Below, in pieces: positions 1-9,617 of a DNA stretch of 64,000 nt. The DNA lies in contig NZ_AP022870.1 of the NCBI RefSeq assembly GCF_011764545.1, forward strand, positions 9,492,001 through 9,556,000, in the 5' to 3' direction. The notes below the pieces were generated by a model. It was not told the DNA's origin, did no database searches, and worked only from the letters and a program-made list of their open reading frames with translations. The position numbers and the translations under genes are program-made. How positions within the stretch are numbered: position 1 is the stretch's first letter; each line of letters begins with the position of its first letter. This DNA is from Phytohabitans flavus. GTDB lineage: Bacteria; Actinomycetota; Actinomycetes; Mycobacteriales; Micromonosporaceae.

Positions 1-1
1 C

Positions 2-3000
2 CGCGACTTCGCGTCCGCGGCGGTCGACCCACACGCCTCGTTCGAAAGCGACGACTGGTACCGCCGGTACGCGGACGTGGAGCGCGAGGCTGTCTCACTG
101 TCCTGGCACTTCCCCGACGACGGGGTGATCGACCTGCTGCCGGCCGGCCAGCAGGACCCGTCGTACTCCAGCGCGGTCAGCACCTTCGACTGGCCGGCCT
201 TCTACGAGCGGCTCAACGGCGGCATCTTCCTCCAGGCCCTCCGGGAGAACATGCGCCAGCACTACGACTACGTGCTGATCGACAGCCGTACCGGGCTCAG
301 CGACACCGCGGGCATCTGCACGGTCCACCTCCCCGACGTCGTCGTGGACTGCTTCACCCTCAGCGAGCAGAGCATCGACGGCGCCGCATCGGTCGCCGAC
401 TCGGTCGCCAACCAGCGCCGCGACGAGCCGATCCTGATCCGGCCCGTGCCGATGCGGGTGGAGGACGCCGAGCAGTTCAAGCTCGAGGCCGGGCGCGACT
501 ACGCGCGGCTGCGCTTCGGGCCGTACCTGGGGCTCGACGCCGAGGCGGCCGACAAGTACTGGGGTGACGTCGAGATCCCGTACAAGCCGTTCTTCGCGTA
601 CGAGGAGATCCTCGCGGTGTTCGGCGAGCGGTCCCGCCAGGAGTACTCGCTGCTCGCCTCGTTCGAGCGGCTGACCAATGCGATCACCTTGGGCGACGTC
701 TCCGAGTTCCCGGCGCTCGACGAGCGGAAGCGCCGCCAGGTCCTGGCGCAGTACGAGCGCACGAAGCCGCCCGCGGTCACCGACGTGCTGATCAGCTACG
801 CGTCGATCGACCGTACGTGGGCCGAGTGGGTGGGCAGCGAGCTCGGCCGGGCGGGGCTGCGCTCGGTGCTCCAGCAGGTCGACTTCTCGGTCGACTCCGG
901 CGAGCCGGCCGGCGATCGTGAGCAGGCGAGGGCGGTCAACCGCGTCCTCGTGCTGCTCTCCCAGGACTACACGAAGGCGCCGAATTCCGCCGAGTTCTGG
1001 CGCCTGGTCGCCGCCCGCGACCCCGCTGGCGCCGGCCGGTTCCTGCTCTCCGCGCGGACGGACGGTACCCGCGTGCCGGCTCCGTACGGCGACCGGCAGC
1101 CCGCCATCGACTTCGCCAACCTGTCCGAGGAGCGGGCCCGGGAAGCGCTGCTGGCGGCCTTCGGCCTACAGGCACCCCAGACGCCACCGGACCCGGCCGC
1201 GCCGCGTTACCCGGCCGACCAGCCGCCGATCTGGAACGTCCCGCAGCGGAACGTCACGTTCACCGGCCGTACCGCGCTGCTGGAGGGCCTGCGGGACCGG
1301 CTGGCCGCCAGCGTGACCGTCGTCGTGCCGCAGGCGCTCTACGGCCTCGGCGGCGTCGGCAAGACCCAGGTGGCGATCGAGTACGCGCACCGCTTCGCCG
1401 CCGACTACGACCTGATCTGGTGGATTTCGGCCGAGCAGCCGGGCCTGGTCCGTGCCGCGCTCGCCGACCTGGCCGGCAAGCTCGGCCTGCCCGAGGTGGA
1501 GAGCGTCGCCGAGCGGGCCGACGCCGTACTGGACGCGCTGCGCCGCGGCGAGCCCACCCGGCGCTGGCTCCTCGTGTACGACAACGCGGACGACCCCAAG
1601 GCGATCCTCTCCTACCTGCCGCAGGGCACCGGCCACATCCTGCTCACCTCCCGCAACGTGGACTGGAGCCGCCAGGCAAGCGCGGTGGAGGTGGGCGCGT
1701 TCCGTCGCGAAGAGAGTATGGCCCTGCTCCGCAGCCGGGTCGGTGAGCTATCCGACCGCGAGGCCGACCAGCTCGCCGAGAAGCTCGGTGACCTGCCGCT
1801 CGCCATCGAGCAGGCGGGGGCCTGGCTGGCGACCACCGCGATGCCGGTACACAGCTATCTGAAGCTGCTGGACACCCGCCTGACCCAGGTGCTGGCCGAA
1901 AACCCGCCACCCGGGTACCCACAGACCGCCGCGGCGACCTGGCTGCTGTCGCTGGAGCGGCTGCGCGAGCAGATGCCCGCCGCGGCGAAGCTGCTGGAGC
2001 TCTGCGCGTTCTTCGGCCCCGAGCCGATCCCGATGCGCCTGATCAACAGCGAGCGCTTCGTCGAGGTGCTGCTGCCGTTCGACCCTTCGTTGAACGAGCC
2101 GCTGCTCCAGGGGCGGCTGGTGCAGGAGATCGGCCGGTACGCGCTGGCGAGCGTGGACACCGGGCACACGGCGCTCCAGCTGCACCGGCTGGTGCAGGCG
2201 GTGATCCGTGGCCAACTGTCCGAAGAGGAGCGGGTGGCCAACCGCCATCACGTCCACGAGATCCTCGCCGCGAACAACCCGAAGATCCCCGACCGCCCGG
2301 ATTACTGGCCGGAGTACGCCCAGCTGCGGCTGCACCTGCGGGCCTCGGGCGCGGTGGAGTCGACCACGGCGACCGTCCGGCAGCTCATCATCGACATGGC
2401 CAACTACCTGGTGCGGATCAGCGACTACCAGGGCAGCGAGGAGCTGGCCCGGGAAGCCATCGACTCCTGGCGTGCCGCGCGCGAGGGGGACGAGGACCAG
2501 ACCACGCTCTGGATGCGGGTGTACCTCGGAAACGCGCTCCGCTCGCAGGCCCGGTACGGAGAGGCGCACACCCAGCACGACGAGGCGTTCCGGCATTTGG
2601 TGGAGCAGCTCGGGACGGACCACCCGTACTCGATCGGCGCCATGAGCAGCCTCGGGGCCGACCTGCGCGGGCTCGGCCGGTACGCCGAGGCGCGCAAGCT
2701 CGACGAGCAGGGCGTCGACCGGTCGACCCGAGTGCTGGGCGCTGATGCCCAGCGCACCGTCAACGCGGTCAACAACCTGGCCCTCTCGCTGCTCTACGTC
2801 GGCGACTTCACCGGCGCGGTCCGGCTGAGCGAGGAGGCGTTCATCCGGCGTCGGGCCACTGTCGGGCCGAAGCACCCGTCGACGCTCCAGAACGCACACA
2901 ACTACGCCCGCTGCCTGCGCGACGTCGGCCGCTACCAGGAGGCGCGTGACCTGCTCGTGGAGACCGTGCGCGACCTGAAGGAGGTGCGGGTGCGCAGCGA

Positions 3001-3709
3001 GGACGACCCGCACACGCTGCGGACCGCGAAGACCCTGGCGGTCACGCTGCGCAAGCTCGGCGAGGTGGTGAACGCCCACGGGCTGACCCAGGACACGCTG
3101 GCGCGGCTCGACCGGGTCCTGGGCCGCTCCCACACGCACACCCTCGCCTGCGTGAGCAACCTCGCCTGCGACCAGTCCGCCCTCGGCGACGACCGCGGCG
3201 CCCGGCGCACCGCGGAGGAGGCGCTCACCCGCTACCGCCAGAAGTTCGGCGTCGACCACCTCTTCTCGCTCGCCTGCGAAAACAACCTGGCGATCTTCCT
3301 GCGGCGGCTCGGCGAGGCGGAAGAGGCCGGCGAGCTCGCCGAACGGGTGGCGGAGCGGATGGAGACAGCGATGGGTCGCAACCACCCGTACTCGCTGGCC
3401 GTCCTGGTCAACCGGGCGAACGCCCTGTACGACCTCGGCCAGTACCCGGAAGCGCTCGCCATCGACGAGGACATCTACCCCCGCCTGACCAGCCCGGAAG
3501 GGCTCGGCCCGGACCACCCGGACACGATCGCCGCGGCCAACAACCTCGCGATCAGCCGCCGCATCAATGGCGACCGAGCCAGCGCGCAGGAGCTGATCCA
3601 GGAGCAGTTGGCGCGGGCGATGCGGGTGCTCGGCGCCGACCACCCCAATACCGCGGCGATCCGCAACGGTGTCCGGCTCAACTGCGACATCGACCCGCCG
3701 GAGGTCTGA
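2..3709 (+). CDS. fxsT: FxsT-type ATPase/TIR-like/NB-ARC/TPR protein, 5' end missing (copy 1)
   Basis: The reading frame is open from the first bases of the window, so the true start lies to the left; the first visible start codon, GTG at 77, is not the real start. Visible parts in order: the back half of a MinD/ParA-like ATPase domain (VLIDSRTGLSD near nt 280), a TIR-like segment (LISYASIDRTWAEW, from about nt 787), an NB-ARC/STAND ATPase (P-loop GLGGVGKTQ at about nt 1343, LLVYDNADD near 1570, GDLPLAIEQAG near 1790) and a long run of tetratricopeptide repeats with the 'HPxT..A.NNLA' pattern to the C-terminus. This architecture and the close likeness to the gene at 11103-15029 identify FxsT, the TPR protein of FxSxx-COOH cyclophane RiPP loci. 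Its molecular role is not established. It is transcribed toward the IS110 element and converges on the main fxs operon. Confidence 0.85.
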   Translation, partial: RDFASAAVDPHASFESDDWYRRYADVEREAVSLSWHFPDDGVIDLLPAGQQDPSYSSAVSTFDWPAFYERLNGGIFLQALRENMRQHYDYVLIDSRTGLSDTAGICTVHLPDVVVDCFTLSEQSIDGAASVADSVANQRRDEPILIRPVPMRVEDAEQFKLEAGRDYARLRFGPYLGLDAEAADKYWGDVEIPYKPFFAYEEILAVFGERSRQEYSLLASFERLTNAITLGDVSEFPALDERKRRQVLAQYERTKPPAVTDVLISYASIDRTWAEWVGSELGRAGLRSVLQQVDFSVDSGEPAGDREQARAVNRVLVLLSQDYTKAPNSAEFWRLVAARDPAGAGRFLLSARTDGTRVPAPYGDRQPAIDFANLSEERAREALLAAFGLQAPQTPPDPAAPRYPADQPPIWNVPQRNVTFTGRTALLEGLRDRLAASVTVVVPQALYGLGGVGKTQVAIEYAHRFAADYDLIWWISAEQPGLVRAALADLAGKLGLPEVESVAERADAVLDALRRGEPTRRWLLVYDNADDPKAILSYLPQGTGHILLTSRNVDWSRQASAVEVGAFRREESMALLRSRVGELSDREADQLAEKLGDLPLAIEQAGAWLATTAMPVHSYLKLLDTRLTQVLAENPPPGYPQTAAATWLLSLERLREQMPAAAKLLELCAFFGPEPIPMRLINSERFVEVLLPFDPSLNEPLLQGRLVQEIGRYALASVDTGHTALQLHRLVQAVIRGQLSEEERVANRHHVHEILAANNPKIPDRPDYWPEYAQLRLHLRASGAVESTTATVRQLIIDMANYLVRISDYQGSEELAREAIDSWRAAREGDEDQTTLWMRVYLGNALRSQARYGEAHTQHDEAFRHLVEQLGTDHPYSIGAMSSLGADLRGLGRYAEARKLDEQGVDRSTRVLGADAQRTVNAVNNLALSLLYVGDFTGAVRLSEEAFIRRRATVGPKHPSTLQNAHNYARCLRDVGRYQEARDLLVETVRDLKEVRVRSEDDPHTLRTAKTLAVTLRKLGEVVNAHGLTQDTLARLDRVLGRSHTHTLACVSNLACDQSALGDDRGARRTAEEALTRYRQKFGVDHLFSLACENNLAIFLRRLGEAEEAGELAERVAERMETAMGRNHPYSLAVLVNRANALYDLGQYPEALAIDEDIYPRLTSPEGLGPDHPDTIAAANNLAISRRINGDRASAQELIQEQLARAMRVLGADHPNTAAIRNGVRLNCDIDPPEV

Positions 3710-4041
3710 TCGATATTTGCCCCGGTCCGCGCCAGTCGCTGACCGTATGCTCCCGCGGGCACCGCGCAGGTCGGCGGCTCGCTGGCGCTCGCCGAGATCC
3801 CCGACCTAATAAGAGCAACCGGGTAGGGCGGCAGTCATACTCGGCTCCGGTAGCCGCCGGCGGGTGAGCACTTCCCTGACCAGGACGTTGAGTCCTCAGC
3901 GCAGATCGTGCCCCCGTTGGTGGTCGGGAGACAGGACCGCTGATGGGATGTCGTGCCTCGCTGACTGTGGCGTGAGCACTCGTTTATTAGGTCGCTGGTA
4001 GTTCTCCGCAGGCTCGCCGGAGCAGATCTGTCCGCTATGGA
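3710..4041 (+). other. Non-coding stretch upstream of the IS110 transposase, possible element left end
   Basis: These 332 bases hold no convincing gene. IS110-group elements carry a non-coding RNA (bridge RNA) in the region before the transposase gene, and this is where it would lie. I see several short inverted repeats but could not define target- and donor-binding loops or the exact element boundary, so the bridge RNA is inference only. Confidence 0.35.
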
Positions 4042-5277
4042 TTGGAGTCGAGTTTGCTGTTCGTCGGAGATGACTGGGCGGAGGATCACCACGACGTCGA
4101 GTTGCAAGACGAGACGGGCCGGGTGTTGGGCCGGGCGAAGCTGCCTGAGGGTGTGGCGGGTATCGGGCGGCTGCACGCGATGATCGGCGAGCACCTGGGT
4201 GAGGACGACGAGGCGACGGTGGTGGTCGGTATCGAGACCGACCGCGGCCCGTGGGTGCAGGCGCTGATCGCGGCCGGCTACCAGGTTTATGCGATCAATC
4301 CGCTGCAGGTGGCCCGGTACCGTGAGCGTCGTGGTGTGTCGGGTGCCAAGAGCGACACCGGTGACGCACATGCCTTGGCCGACATGGTGCGCACCGACCG
4401 CCACCAGCTGCGCCCGGTCGCCGGGGACAGCGCCCAGGCCGAGGCGGTCAAGGTCCTGTCCCGTGTGCATAAGACGCTGATTTGGGACCGTACCCGGCAG
4501 ATGCTGCGGCTGCGTCACGCGCTGCGTGAGTTCTTCCCGGCCGCGCTGGTCGCCTTCGACGATCTCACCGCCCCGGAGGCCCTTGAGCTGCTGGGCGCCG
4601 CGCCGGAACCGACCGCAGCCGCCGCGCTGAGCACCGAACGGATCAACGAAGCGCTCAAGCGCGCACGCCGCCACGGCAGGGCAGCCAAGGCCGAGGCCAT
4701 CGCGGCCGCGTTGCGGGCCGAGCATCTGGGCCAGCCCCCAGTAGTGGCTACCGCCTTCGCCGCGACCGTGCGCGCGCACGTGGCGATCCTGGGCACCCTC
4801 AACGCCGAGATCAAGACCATGGGTAAGGAGATCGAGGCCCATTTTTCCGAGCACCCGGACGCTGAGGTCTACCTTAGCCAGCCCGGCCTTGGCGTCGTGC
4901 TCGGCGCCCGGGTGCTCGCCGAGTTCGGCGACGACAAACAGCGTTACGCCGACGCAAGAGCACGCAAGAACTACGCCGGGACCAGTCCGATCACCCGCCA
5001 GTCCGGCAAGAAGAAGGTTGTGCTGGCCCGCTACGTCCACAACGACAGGCTGGTCGACGCCCTCGGCCAGCAGGCCTTCACCGCACTGAACAACTCACCA
5101 GGCGCCCGCACCTACTACGACCAACTCCGGGCCAAAGGCGTCGGCCACCGCGCCGCGCTCCGCCAGCTCGGCAACCGTCTCGTCGGCATCCTCCACGGAT
5201 GCCTCAAAACAGGCAAGCCATACAGCGAAGACATCGCCTGGGCACACCACAGAAAAGATCTTGACACTGCCGCTTGA
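4042..5277 (+). CDS. IS110-family transposase
   Basis: About 411 residues, the normal size for the family. The N-terminal half has the DEDD (RuvC-like) domain features: VGDDWAEDHHDV at the start, VVVGIETDRGPW near residue 70, and the conserved SGAKSDTGDAHALADMVRTD segment near 105-125. The C-terminal Transposase_20 part shows QPGLGVVLGARVLAEFGD (about 280-297), then the YAGTSPITRQSGKK segment and a helical tail ending HHRKDLDTAA. The family recombines DNA using a guide RNA and a Ser plus DEDD active site. Starts at TTG 4042 or TTG 4054; the latter has GGAG six bases upstream. No terminal inverted repeats are visible, as expected for IS110. The large antisense frame over this gene is a codon-bias shadow. 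Confidence 0.92.
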   Translation: MESSLLFVGDDWAEDHHDVELQDETGRVLGRAKLPEGVAGIGRLHAMIGEHLGEDDEATVVVGIETDRGPWVQALIAAGYQVYAINPLQVARYRERRGVSGAKSDTGDAHALADMVRTDRHQLRPVAGDSAQAEAVKVLSRVHKTLIWDRTRQMLRLRHALREFFPAALVAFDDLTAPEALELLGAAPEPTAAAALSTERINEALKRARRHGRAAKAEAIAAALRAEHLGQPPVVATAFAATVRAHVAILGTLNAEIKTMGKEIEAHFSEHPDAEVYLSQPGLGVVLGARVLAEFGDDKQRYADARARKNYAGTSPITRQSGKKKVVLARYVHNDRLVDALGQQAFTALNNSPGARTYYDQLRAKGVGHRAALRQLGNRLVGILHGCLKTGKPYSEDIAWAHHRKDLDTAA

Positions 5278-5526
5278 CAACAAATCCACATGGGATGTCT
5301 GCGCTGCCACGTCCGCGGTCCAAGCCCAACCCCAACCCCGACCCGGGATCGCCGTCGGACGCGGGGCAAGGAGGTGGGTGCGCCGGCGCTTCCCGAGAGT
5401 GGCCGCGCCGGCGATCAGCGGCGACCTTGCCGCCAGGTGGGCCCTCTGCGCCTGGTGATGCTGATCCCGCAGCGACCGCGCAGACCCGCTCCCTTGATCG
5501 GCGCGGTGGGGTTGGTGTAAGCGAGA
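5278..5526. other. Intergenic stretch without a recognisable gene
   Basis: Short overlapping frames only, none with a recognisable product or ribosome site. It separates the IS110 gene from the palindromic repeat cluster. I see no feature in it beyond GC-rich inverted repeats. Confidence 0.4.
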
Positions 5527-5717
5527 GATCGTGGTACCCAACCGCCCCTCCAGAGCCTGTCGCAGAATCGCCAGATTCGCTTGAAATGAGGGTCTCGTTG
5601 ACCCTCGCCGGCCGCCGTTCGGCGGCCAGCGGCGGACACAGCCGTGTTTTTCTCGACACACGCTGTAGTCGGGCAATTTTGCGACAGGCTCTCCAAGGGC
5701 AACTAGGTACCACGATC
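5527..5717. repeat. Palindromic repeat with GATCGTGGTACC outer arms
   Basis: GATCGTGGTACC at 5527-5538 is matched by its exact reverse complement GGTACCACGATC at 5706-5717. The two arms bracket a smaller MITE-like element. The same core (GATCGTGGTA) forms the outer arms of the two other repeat loci in the window, near 6120 and 7455 and near 30980 and 31265, so this is a third member of one repeat family. Confidence 0.6.
5553..5691. mobile_element. MITE-like element, 139 bp, with TCCA target duplication
   Basis: Terminal inverted repeats GAGCCTGTCGCA (left) and TGCGACAGGCTC (right) bound a 139-bp non-coding segment, with TCCA directly repeated on both sides (5549-5552 and 5692-5695). The GAGCCTG tips match those of the IS5-family element and the 248-bp MITEs in this window. 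It was probably moved in trans by a related transposase (inference). Confidence 0.6.
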
Positions 5718-5895
5718 TGCCAGACGGCGGTCCGTCGTAGCGTCGATCAAAGTAAACCGAGCGCCCTTGGGCGCGTGTCTGCCTCGGATGGACCCCCGCC
5801 CAATCGCCGAGCCAGGTCAAAGGTTGGGCCGGAGTGCGGACCGGCCGCGAAGGTCGTGGTCGGTCGACGACCTGGGGTGAGCTTGCCCAACGGCG

Positions 5896-6142
5896 GCGGG
5901 TGAGGCTGCGCGAGCGACGGTCTGGACCCAATGCCATTCAGCATAAGTCGATCATGAAGTCAGCCCCATCCTGGGCCGTCCTGGCGCGCCCAAGAACCCG
6001 GCCGTACCTGGCACTCCACGGCTGGCATCGCCGGCGGTGAGGCCGCGACCCCCACCCATCCGCGCACCGATCAGAGCCGGCCGAATCGCGAACGCTCACC
6101 CGGACGCTATCCAGCAGATCGTGGTATTTAGCTGTGGTTATA
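5896..6142. repeat. Composite repeat arm, left side of locus 1
   Basis: This arm is the diverged reverse complement of 31247-31562. Shared blocks include the segment ending GATCGTGGTATTTAGCTGTG (just before 6139), the 'GGATAGCGTCCGGGTG' block read on the other strand, and a block around 5941-6015 matching 31495-31560. It also holds the GAGGC-GCGxGAGCG-CGGTCTGGACC module found several times in the window. No gene is supported here. Confidence 0.65.
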
Positions 6143-6390
6143 GAGCCTGGCGCGTAATTGGCGGTGCGCTGTTCGTCAAGTCCGCCAGCTTGGTCGTTGC
6201 GGTCGGATCGAAGTAGATCTAGAACGTTTAGGGTCGATATAGTACACAAGACGTTCTAGAATCTACATTCGCAAAAGAATATATGGGGCAAACCCGGCAA
6301 CCGATGGTGCCTGCGCGTCGATGCCTGGCGAATTCCAGCCGCTCGCGGCGGGATTGACATCGAGCCTGTGCCCAATTACGCGCCAGGCTC
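6143..6390. mobile_element. MITE, 248 bp (copy 1), TATA target duplication
   Basis: The ends are perfect 19-bp inverted repeats (GAGCCTGGCGCGTAATTGG and complement), flanked by TATA at 6139-6142 and 6391-6394. It has no coding capacity. A nearly identical copy, differing by about one substitution and one single-base indel, lies at 31000-31246 in the same orientation. The near identity indicates recent movement. Confidence 0.8.
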
Positions 6391-6394
6391 TATA

Positions 6395-7434
6395 GAGCCT
6401 GTGTCTGAACTGGTTTGGTGGTGGTGTGTTAGGGGTGTTCGGCGTGGCGTGGGGGGTATGGGTACGGGCTCTTGATAGGTAGACGGTTCCTACACCTACC
6501 CACCCTCAAGAGCCCGCGATGTCATTGAACCCTGCCCAGCTCACCGAGGCCAAGCCTGCCACGGCGGTGTCGTGCCAGTGCGGTTGTCTCACTCGCACCC
6601 GCCGGTATCCGACCGACATGACCGACGCCCAGTGGGCGATCCTGGAGCCGCTGCTACCGGTCCCGGCCTGCCAACTGCCCTCCGGTGGCCGACCCGAACG
6701 CCATCACCGGCGTGCGGTCCTGGACGCGATCTTCTACCTGGTCGACAACGGTGTGAAATGGCGGGCCCTGCCCGCGGACTTCCCACCCTGGCGGACCGTC
6801 TACGGCCTGTTCGCCCGCTGGTCAGACAACCTGAACACGATCGAGCTGACCGACCGACTCCGCGCCAACCTCCGCCAAGCCCTGGGCCGCAACCCACAAC
6901 CATCCGCCGGCTGCATCGACTCCCAATCCGTGGCCGAAACAGCCGAAGCCACCGTCCCCACCTCCACCAGCGGCTTCGACCCCTACAAACGCGTCAACGG
7001 CCGCAAACGCCACATCACCGTCGACACCCTCGGCCTCCTACTAGGCGTCGTAGTCACCCCCGCCAACGTCCAAGACCAACACGCCGCCCGAGCCCTGCTC
7101 GCCGACGCCGACCGACACGGCATCACACACCTGTGGGCTGACAAGGGCTACCACGTCGACGCCCTGATCACCACCGCGAAAGAACTATGGGACATCACCA
7201 TCGAGATCGTCCGACGCGACCCCACCATCCGCGGCCTACAAATCCTTCCCCGCCGATGGGTCGTCGAACGCACCTTCGCCTGGACCAGCCGACGACGCCG
7301 CTGCGCCCGCGACTACGAACGACTCACCGACCACCACGAAACCATGACCCACTGGGCCGCCATCCTCACCATGACCCGACGACGAGCCCGACACCCCTAA
7401 CACAACCCACCCCAACAAGTTCAGACACAGGCTC
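6395..7434 (+). mobile_element. IS5-family insertion sequence, complete, 1040 bp
   Basis: Terminal inverted repeats start GAGCCTGTGTCTGAAC (6395-6410) and end GTTCAGACACAGGCTC (7419-7434). TATA is present on both sides (6391-6394, 7435-7438). The element inserted at the right edge of the MITE, sharing its TATA. One transposase gene fills most of the element. Confidence 0.85.
6519..7400 (+). CDS. IS5-family transposase
   Basis: About 293 residues in one intact frame. The N-terminal DUF4096-type helical domain carries MTDAQWAILEPLLP (about 33-46) and the GVKWRALPADFPPWRTVY segment. The DDE catalytic domain follows: the first Asp is in GCIDSQSV (about residue 132), the second in the DADRHGITHLWADKGYH region (about 195-211), and the Glu in RRWVVERTFAW (about 248-258). 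It catalyses cut-and-paste movement of the surrounding element, whose inverted repeats frame it tightly. Starts at ATG 6519. There is no sign of a programmed frameshift, unlike many IS5 relatives that split the gene in two. Confidence 0.92.
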   Translation: MSLNPAQLTEAKPATAVSCQCGCLTRTRRYPTDMTDAQWAILEPLLPVPACQLPSGGRPERHHRRAVLDAIFYLVDNGVKWRALPADFPPWRTVYGLFARWSDNLNTIELTDRLRANLRQALGRNPQPSAGCIDSQSVAETAEATVPTSTSGFDPYKRVNGRKRHITVDTLGLLLGVVVTPANVQDQHAARALLADADRHGITHLWADKGYHVDALITTAKELWDITIEIVRRDPTIRGLQILPRRWVVERTFAWTSRRRRCARDYERLTDHHETMTHWAAILTMTRRRARHP

Positions 7435-7803
7435 TATAGCGACAGCTAAATACCGCGATCGCTGGTGTGCTCCGAGCCCGACGTGCCGATCAACGATTCT
7501 GAAGCCTGTGACATGCGGACGAACCGGACAAGCGTCATGCCCAAGGTGCTGCTGTGGCCAAGCCCGCGAGATCTAGTCGACTTCCTGTCGTCCTGACGGC
7601 AGAAAGTCGACTAGATCCAGAGTTTCCGTCGGGAGGGCGCAGACTCGGCGCCGGAAACCACTCCGGGGAACGCTATGGCCGCTCTGGCAGCAACAGATTT
7701 CCCCAAAGCCCGCACTCCGCGCAGAGCGCCCAAGTCATCGCCTTGATCAAACTAGGCTGAGTGGCATGCGGTCTGGACCACGGCGGACATCGCGGTAGCC
7801 CGA
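7435..7803. repeat. Composite repeat arm, right side of locus 1
   Basis: 7435-7625 is the reverse complement, with indels, of 30838-30999: GCGACAGCTAAATACC next to the TATA, the ACATGCGGAC block, and GTGGCCAAGCCCGCGAG plus the 48-bp palindrome. Bases 7722-7760 match 31424-31474 inverted, and 7769-7803 carry the GCGGTCTGGACCAC-GCGGACATCGCGGTAG module seen also at 31583-31622 and 58378-58440. No gene is supported between here and 7869. Confidence 0.65.
7570..7617. repeat. 48-bp interrupted palindrome (copy 1)
   Basis: Arms GATCTAGTCGACTT and AAGTCGACTAGATC are perfect 14-bp complements around a 20-bp centre that is itself partly symmetric. The same 48 bp occur inverted at 30848-30895. Its role is unknown; it could be a protein-binding or recombination site. 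Confidence 0.6.
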
Positions 7804-7868
7804 CTCTCCTTGATTTTGGATCTTTATCCGCGACAAGACGCCGAGGCCACCCCTGACTCCAATGCTCT

Positions 7869-9607
7869 CTATTGGAGGCCGGCGGCCAGCCAGGCGGCAA
7901 GTGCGTCCGGGGGCGCCGGCCGGCCCGTCTTGCGCAGCTCGATCGACATCACCCGGACCAGGTCGGGGCGTTCCACAAGGGACCGCGCCGCGTCCGGGTC
8001 ACCGGCGCGCCGGACGGCGACGGCCAGCCCGACCCAGCCCTCGGGTCTTCGGGTACGTCCGTCGCCGCGGCCCGGTACGCCGTGATCGCGTCCCCGAGCC
8101 GGCCCTCCAGATAGGCCTGGTCGCCTGGATCGGCCGGTGGCGGCGTGGTGGCGGTGAGGCGTGCCCGCACCTGCGCCGCTAGGCCGTCCACATTGGCTGG
8201 TCTGCCGTCGGCCGAGGGTGGCACGGAGGCCGCGCCGAGCGGCGGGCAGCGATGGCCGTCCTGCCACGCGGCGACAAGGCTCGCGACCGCGTCCGGCTCT
8301 GGCCGGTGATTGTCCAGTCGCCACCGTACGGCCACGGCCGTCATGAGGTCCTCGACGCCGGTGGCGAGCGTGGCGTCGAGCGGCGTGGCGGCCCAGCCGT
8401 CCAAGGTGCCGATCAGTGACCGGATGAACCGCTCGCCCACCGGCGTGAGCTCGTCGGAGCCGGCTAACTCGCGGGCCGCCATCCGGCTCTGGGCGAGCCA
8501 GTACGCGAACTCGAAGTCGGCCATCCGGGCCTGGTTGCCATCGGTCCGGGAGCGCCGTACGCGCCAGAAGTCGGCCACGCCCGCGTGGGCGTAGACGCCC
8601 TGTAGGAGCGCCCGGACCGGGCGAGGGTCGGCCCGCCACGGCGCGTGGTAGAGCCCGTCGCCCGGAACGAACAGCCGCGCGAAGTCGAGCACAGCGCCGA
8701 GCTTCACGTGCTGCGTCTCGTGGATCAGCAGGAGTGCCAGCCCGGCGGGGTCGGCGGGGGAGACCGCCACCGCGCCGAACGCGGTCTGGGCCGAGCCGCT
8801 CGTCGATCCGGTCGCTGGTCGCACTAGCGGGACGAGCGAGCGTACGCAGCGTAAGACGGCCGCCGCGTGTTCCGGATAATCCGCCGCCATGAGCCGCCAT
8901 GACGCCTCCAGCGTCGATGCGAGCTCGGACGTCGCCGCCTGGTCGAGACGCGGGGTCACCGGGAGGCCGAAGCAGTTACGGTACGGGTCGAGGTCTTCGA
9001 GGGTGACGGTGAGCCGTCCCGCCGGCGATTCCACCGTCACACGACGGGACGCGCACCAGCCCGGTGTGTCCTCTGTGTACGGTGCCGGCACGGTGACGGT
9101 CGTGTCGGCGCCGGCGAAGGTGAGGTCGCCGCCGCGGAAGCGCACCGTGACCTTGCCGGGGCCGAGGCCGTACGCGAGGCCGACCGTCGGGAGGAACAGG
9201 TCCGAGGTGGACGAGGTGATCACGAGCTCGAAGTCGGTACCGGCTCGGATCGCGGCCGCCGCCGCAAGGCTGGACAGGTAATCCAGGCCCGCTCGGGAAT
9301 CTTCCATGCGGCCAAGAGAGCGGGTTGCCCAGACCTCGACAAATGGGTGGTTCAGGACCTCCTCGCGGATGTCCCGCCGCCGATCGATGACGTCCAAGAG
9401 CAGGTCCCACGCGTCAGCGAGATGGGCTGCCTTCCATTCCTCGTGGCTGGACGCCGCCTCGTAGATCCCTTTTAGAAGGATCAGTCGCTTGGACGCTTCG
9501 AACGAGGAAAGGACCCCAAGCGCAGCGTCGGTGCCATATCCGCTGCCCAGGCTAATGAAATCGGCGCCGCTCAGGCGAAAAGTCGGCAGGTCGCCGGGCG
9601 CGTCCAC
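7869..9607 (-). CDS. HExxH-type peptide beta-hydroxylase (RiPP tailoring enzyme), frameshifted in this sequence
   Basis: About 579 residues once one base is restored near 8044, where the frame slips from ...VPEDPRA to WVGLAVAVRRAGDP. It is recognised by the N-terminal LSGADFISLGSGYG and by LLIHETQHVKLGA at about residue 296, the HExxH signature of the family that RefSeq names aKG-HExxH-type peptide beta-hydroxylases. These are metal- and 2-oxoglutarate-dependent enzymes acting on ribosomal peptides. GTG at 9607 is the likely start, ten bases after the fxsB1 stop; longer frames run into fxsB1. The C-terminal region after about residue 480 looks like short helical (TPR-like) repeats. It is the last gene of the fxs operon and probably hydroxylates the cyclophane peptide made from FxsA1 (inference from position). 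Confidence 0.8.
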
Positions 9608-9617
9608 ATCGGGGAGA

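Noticed and set aside
1748..3643. Long 631-codon open frame antisense to fxsT1
   Set aside because: It is a codon-bias shadow: low-complexity, Val/Arg/Gly-rich, no domain, and fully overlaps a recognised gene.
3835..5040. 401-codon open frame antisense to the IS110 transposase
   Set aside because: No recognisable domain; it overlaps a clear transposase on the other strand.
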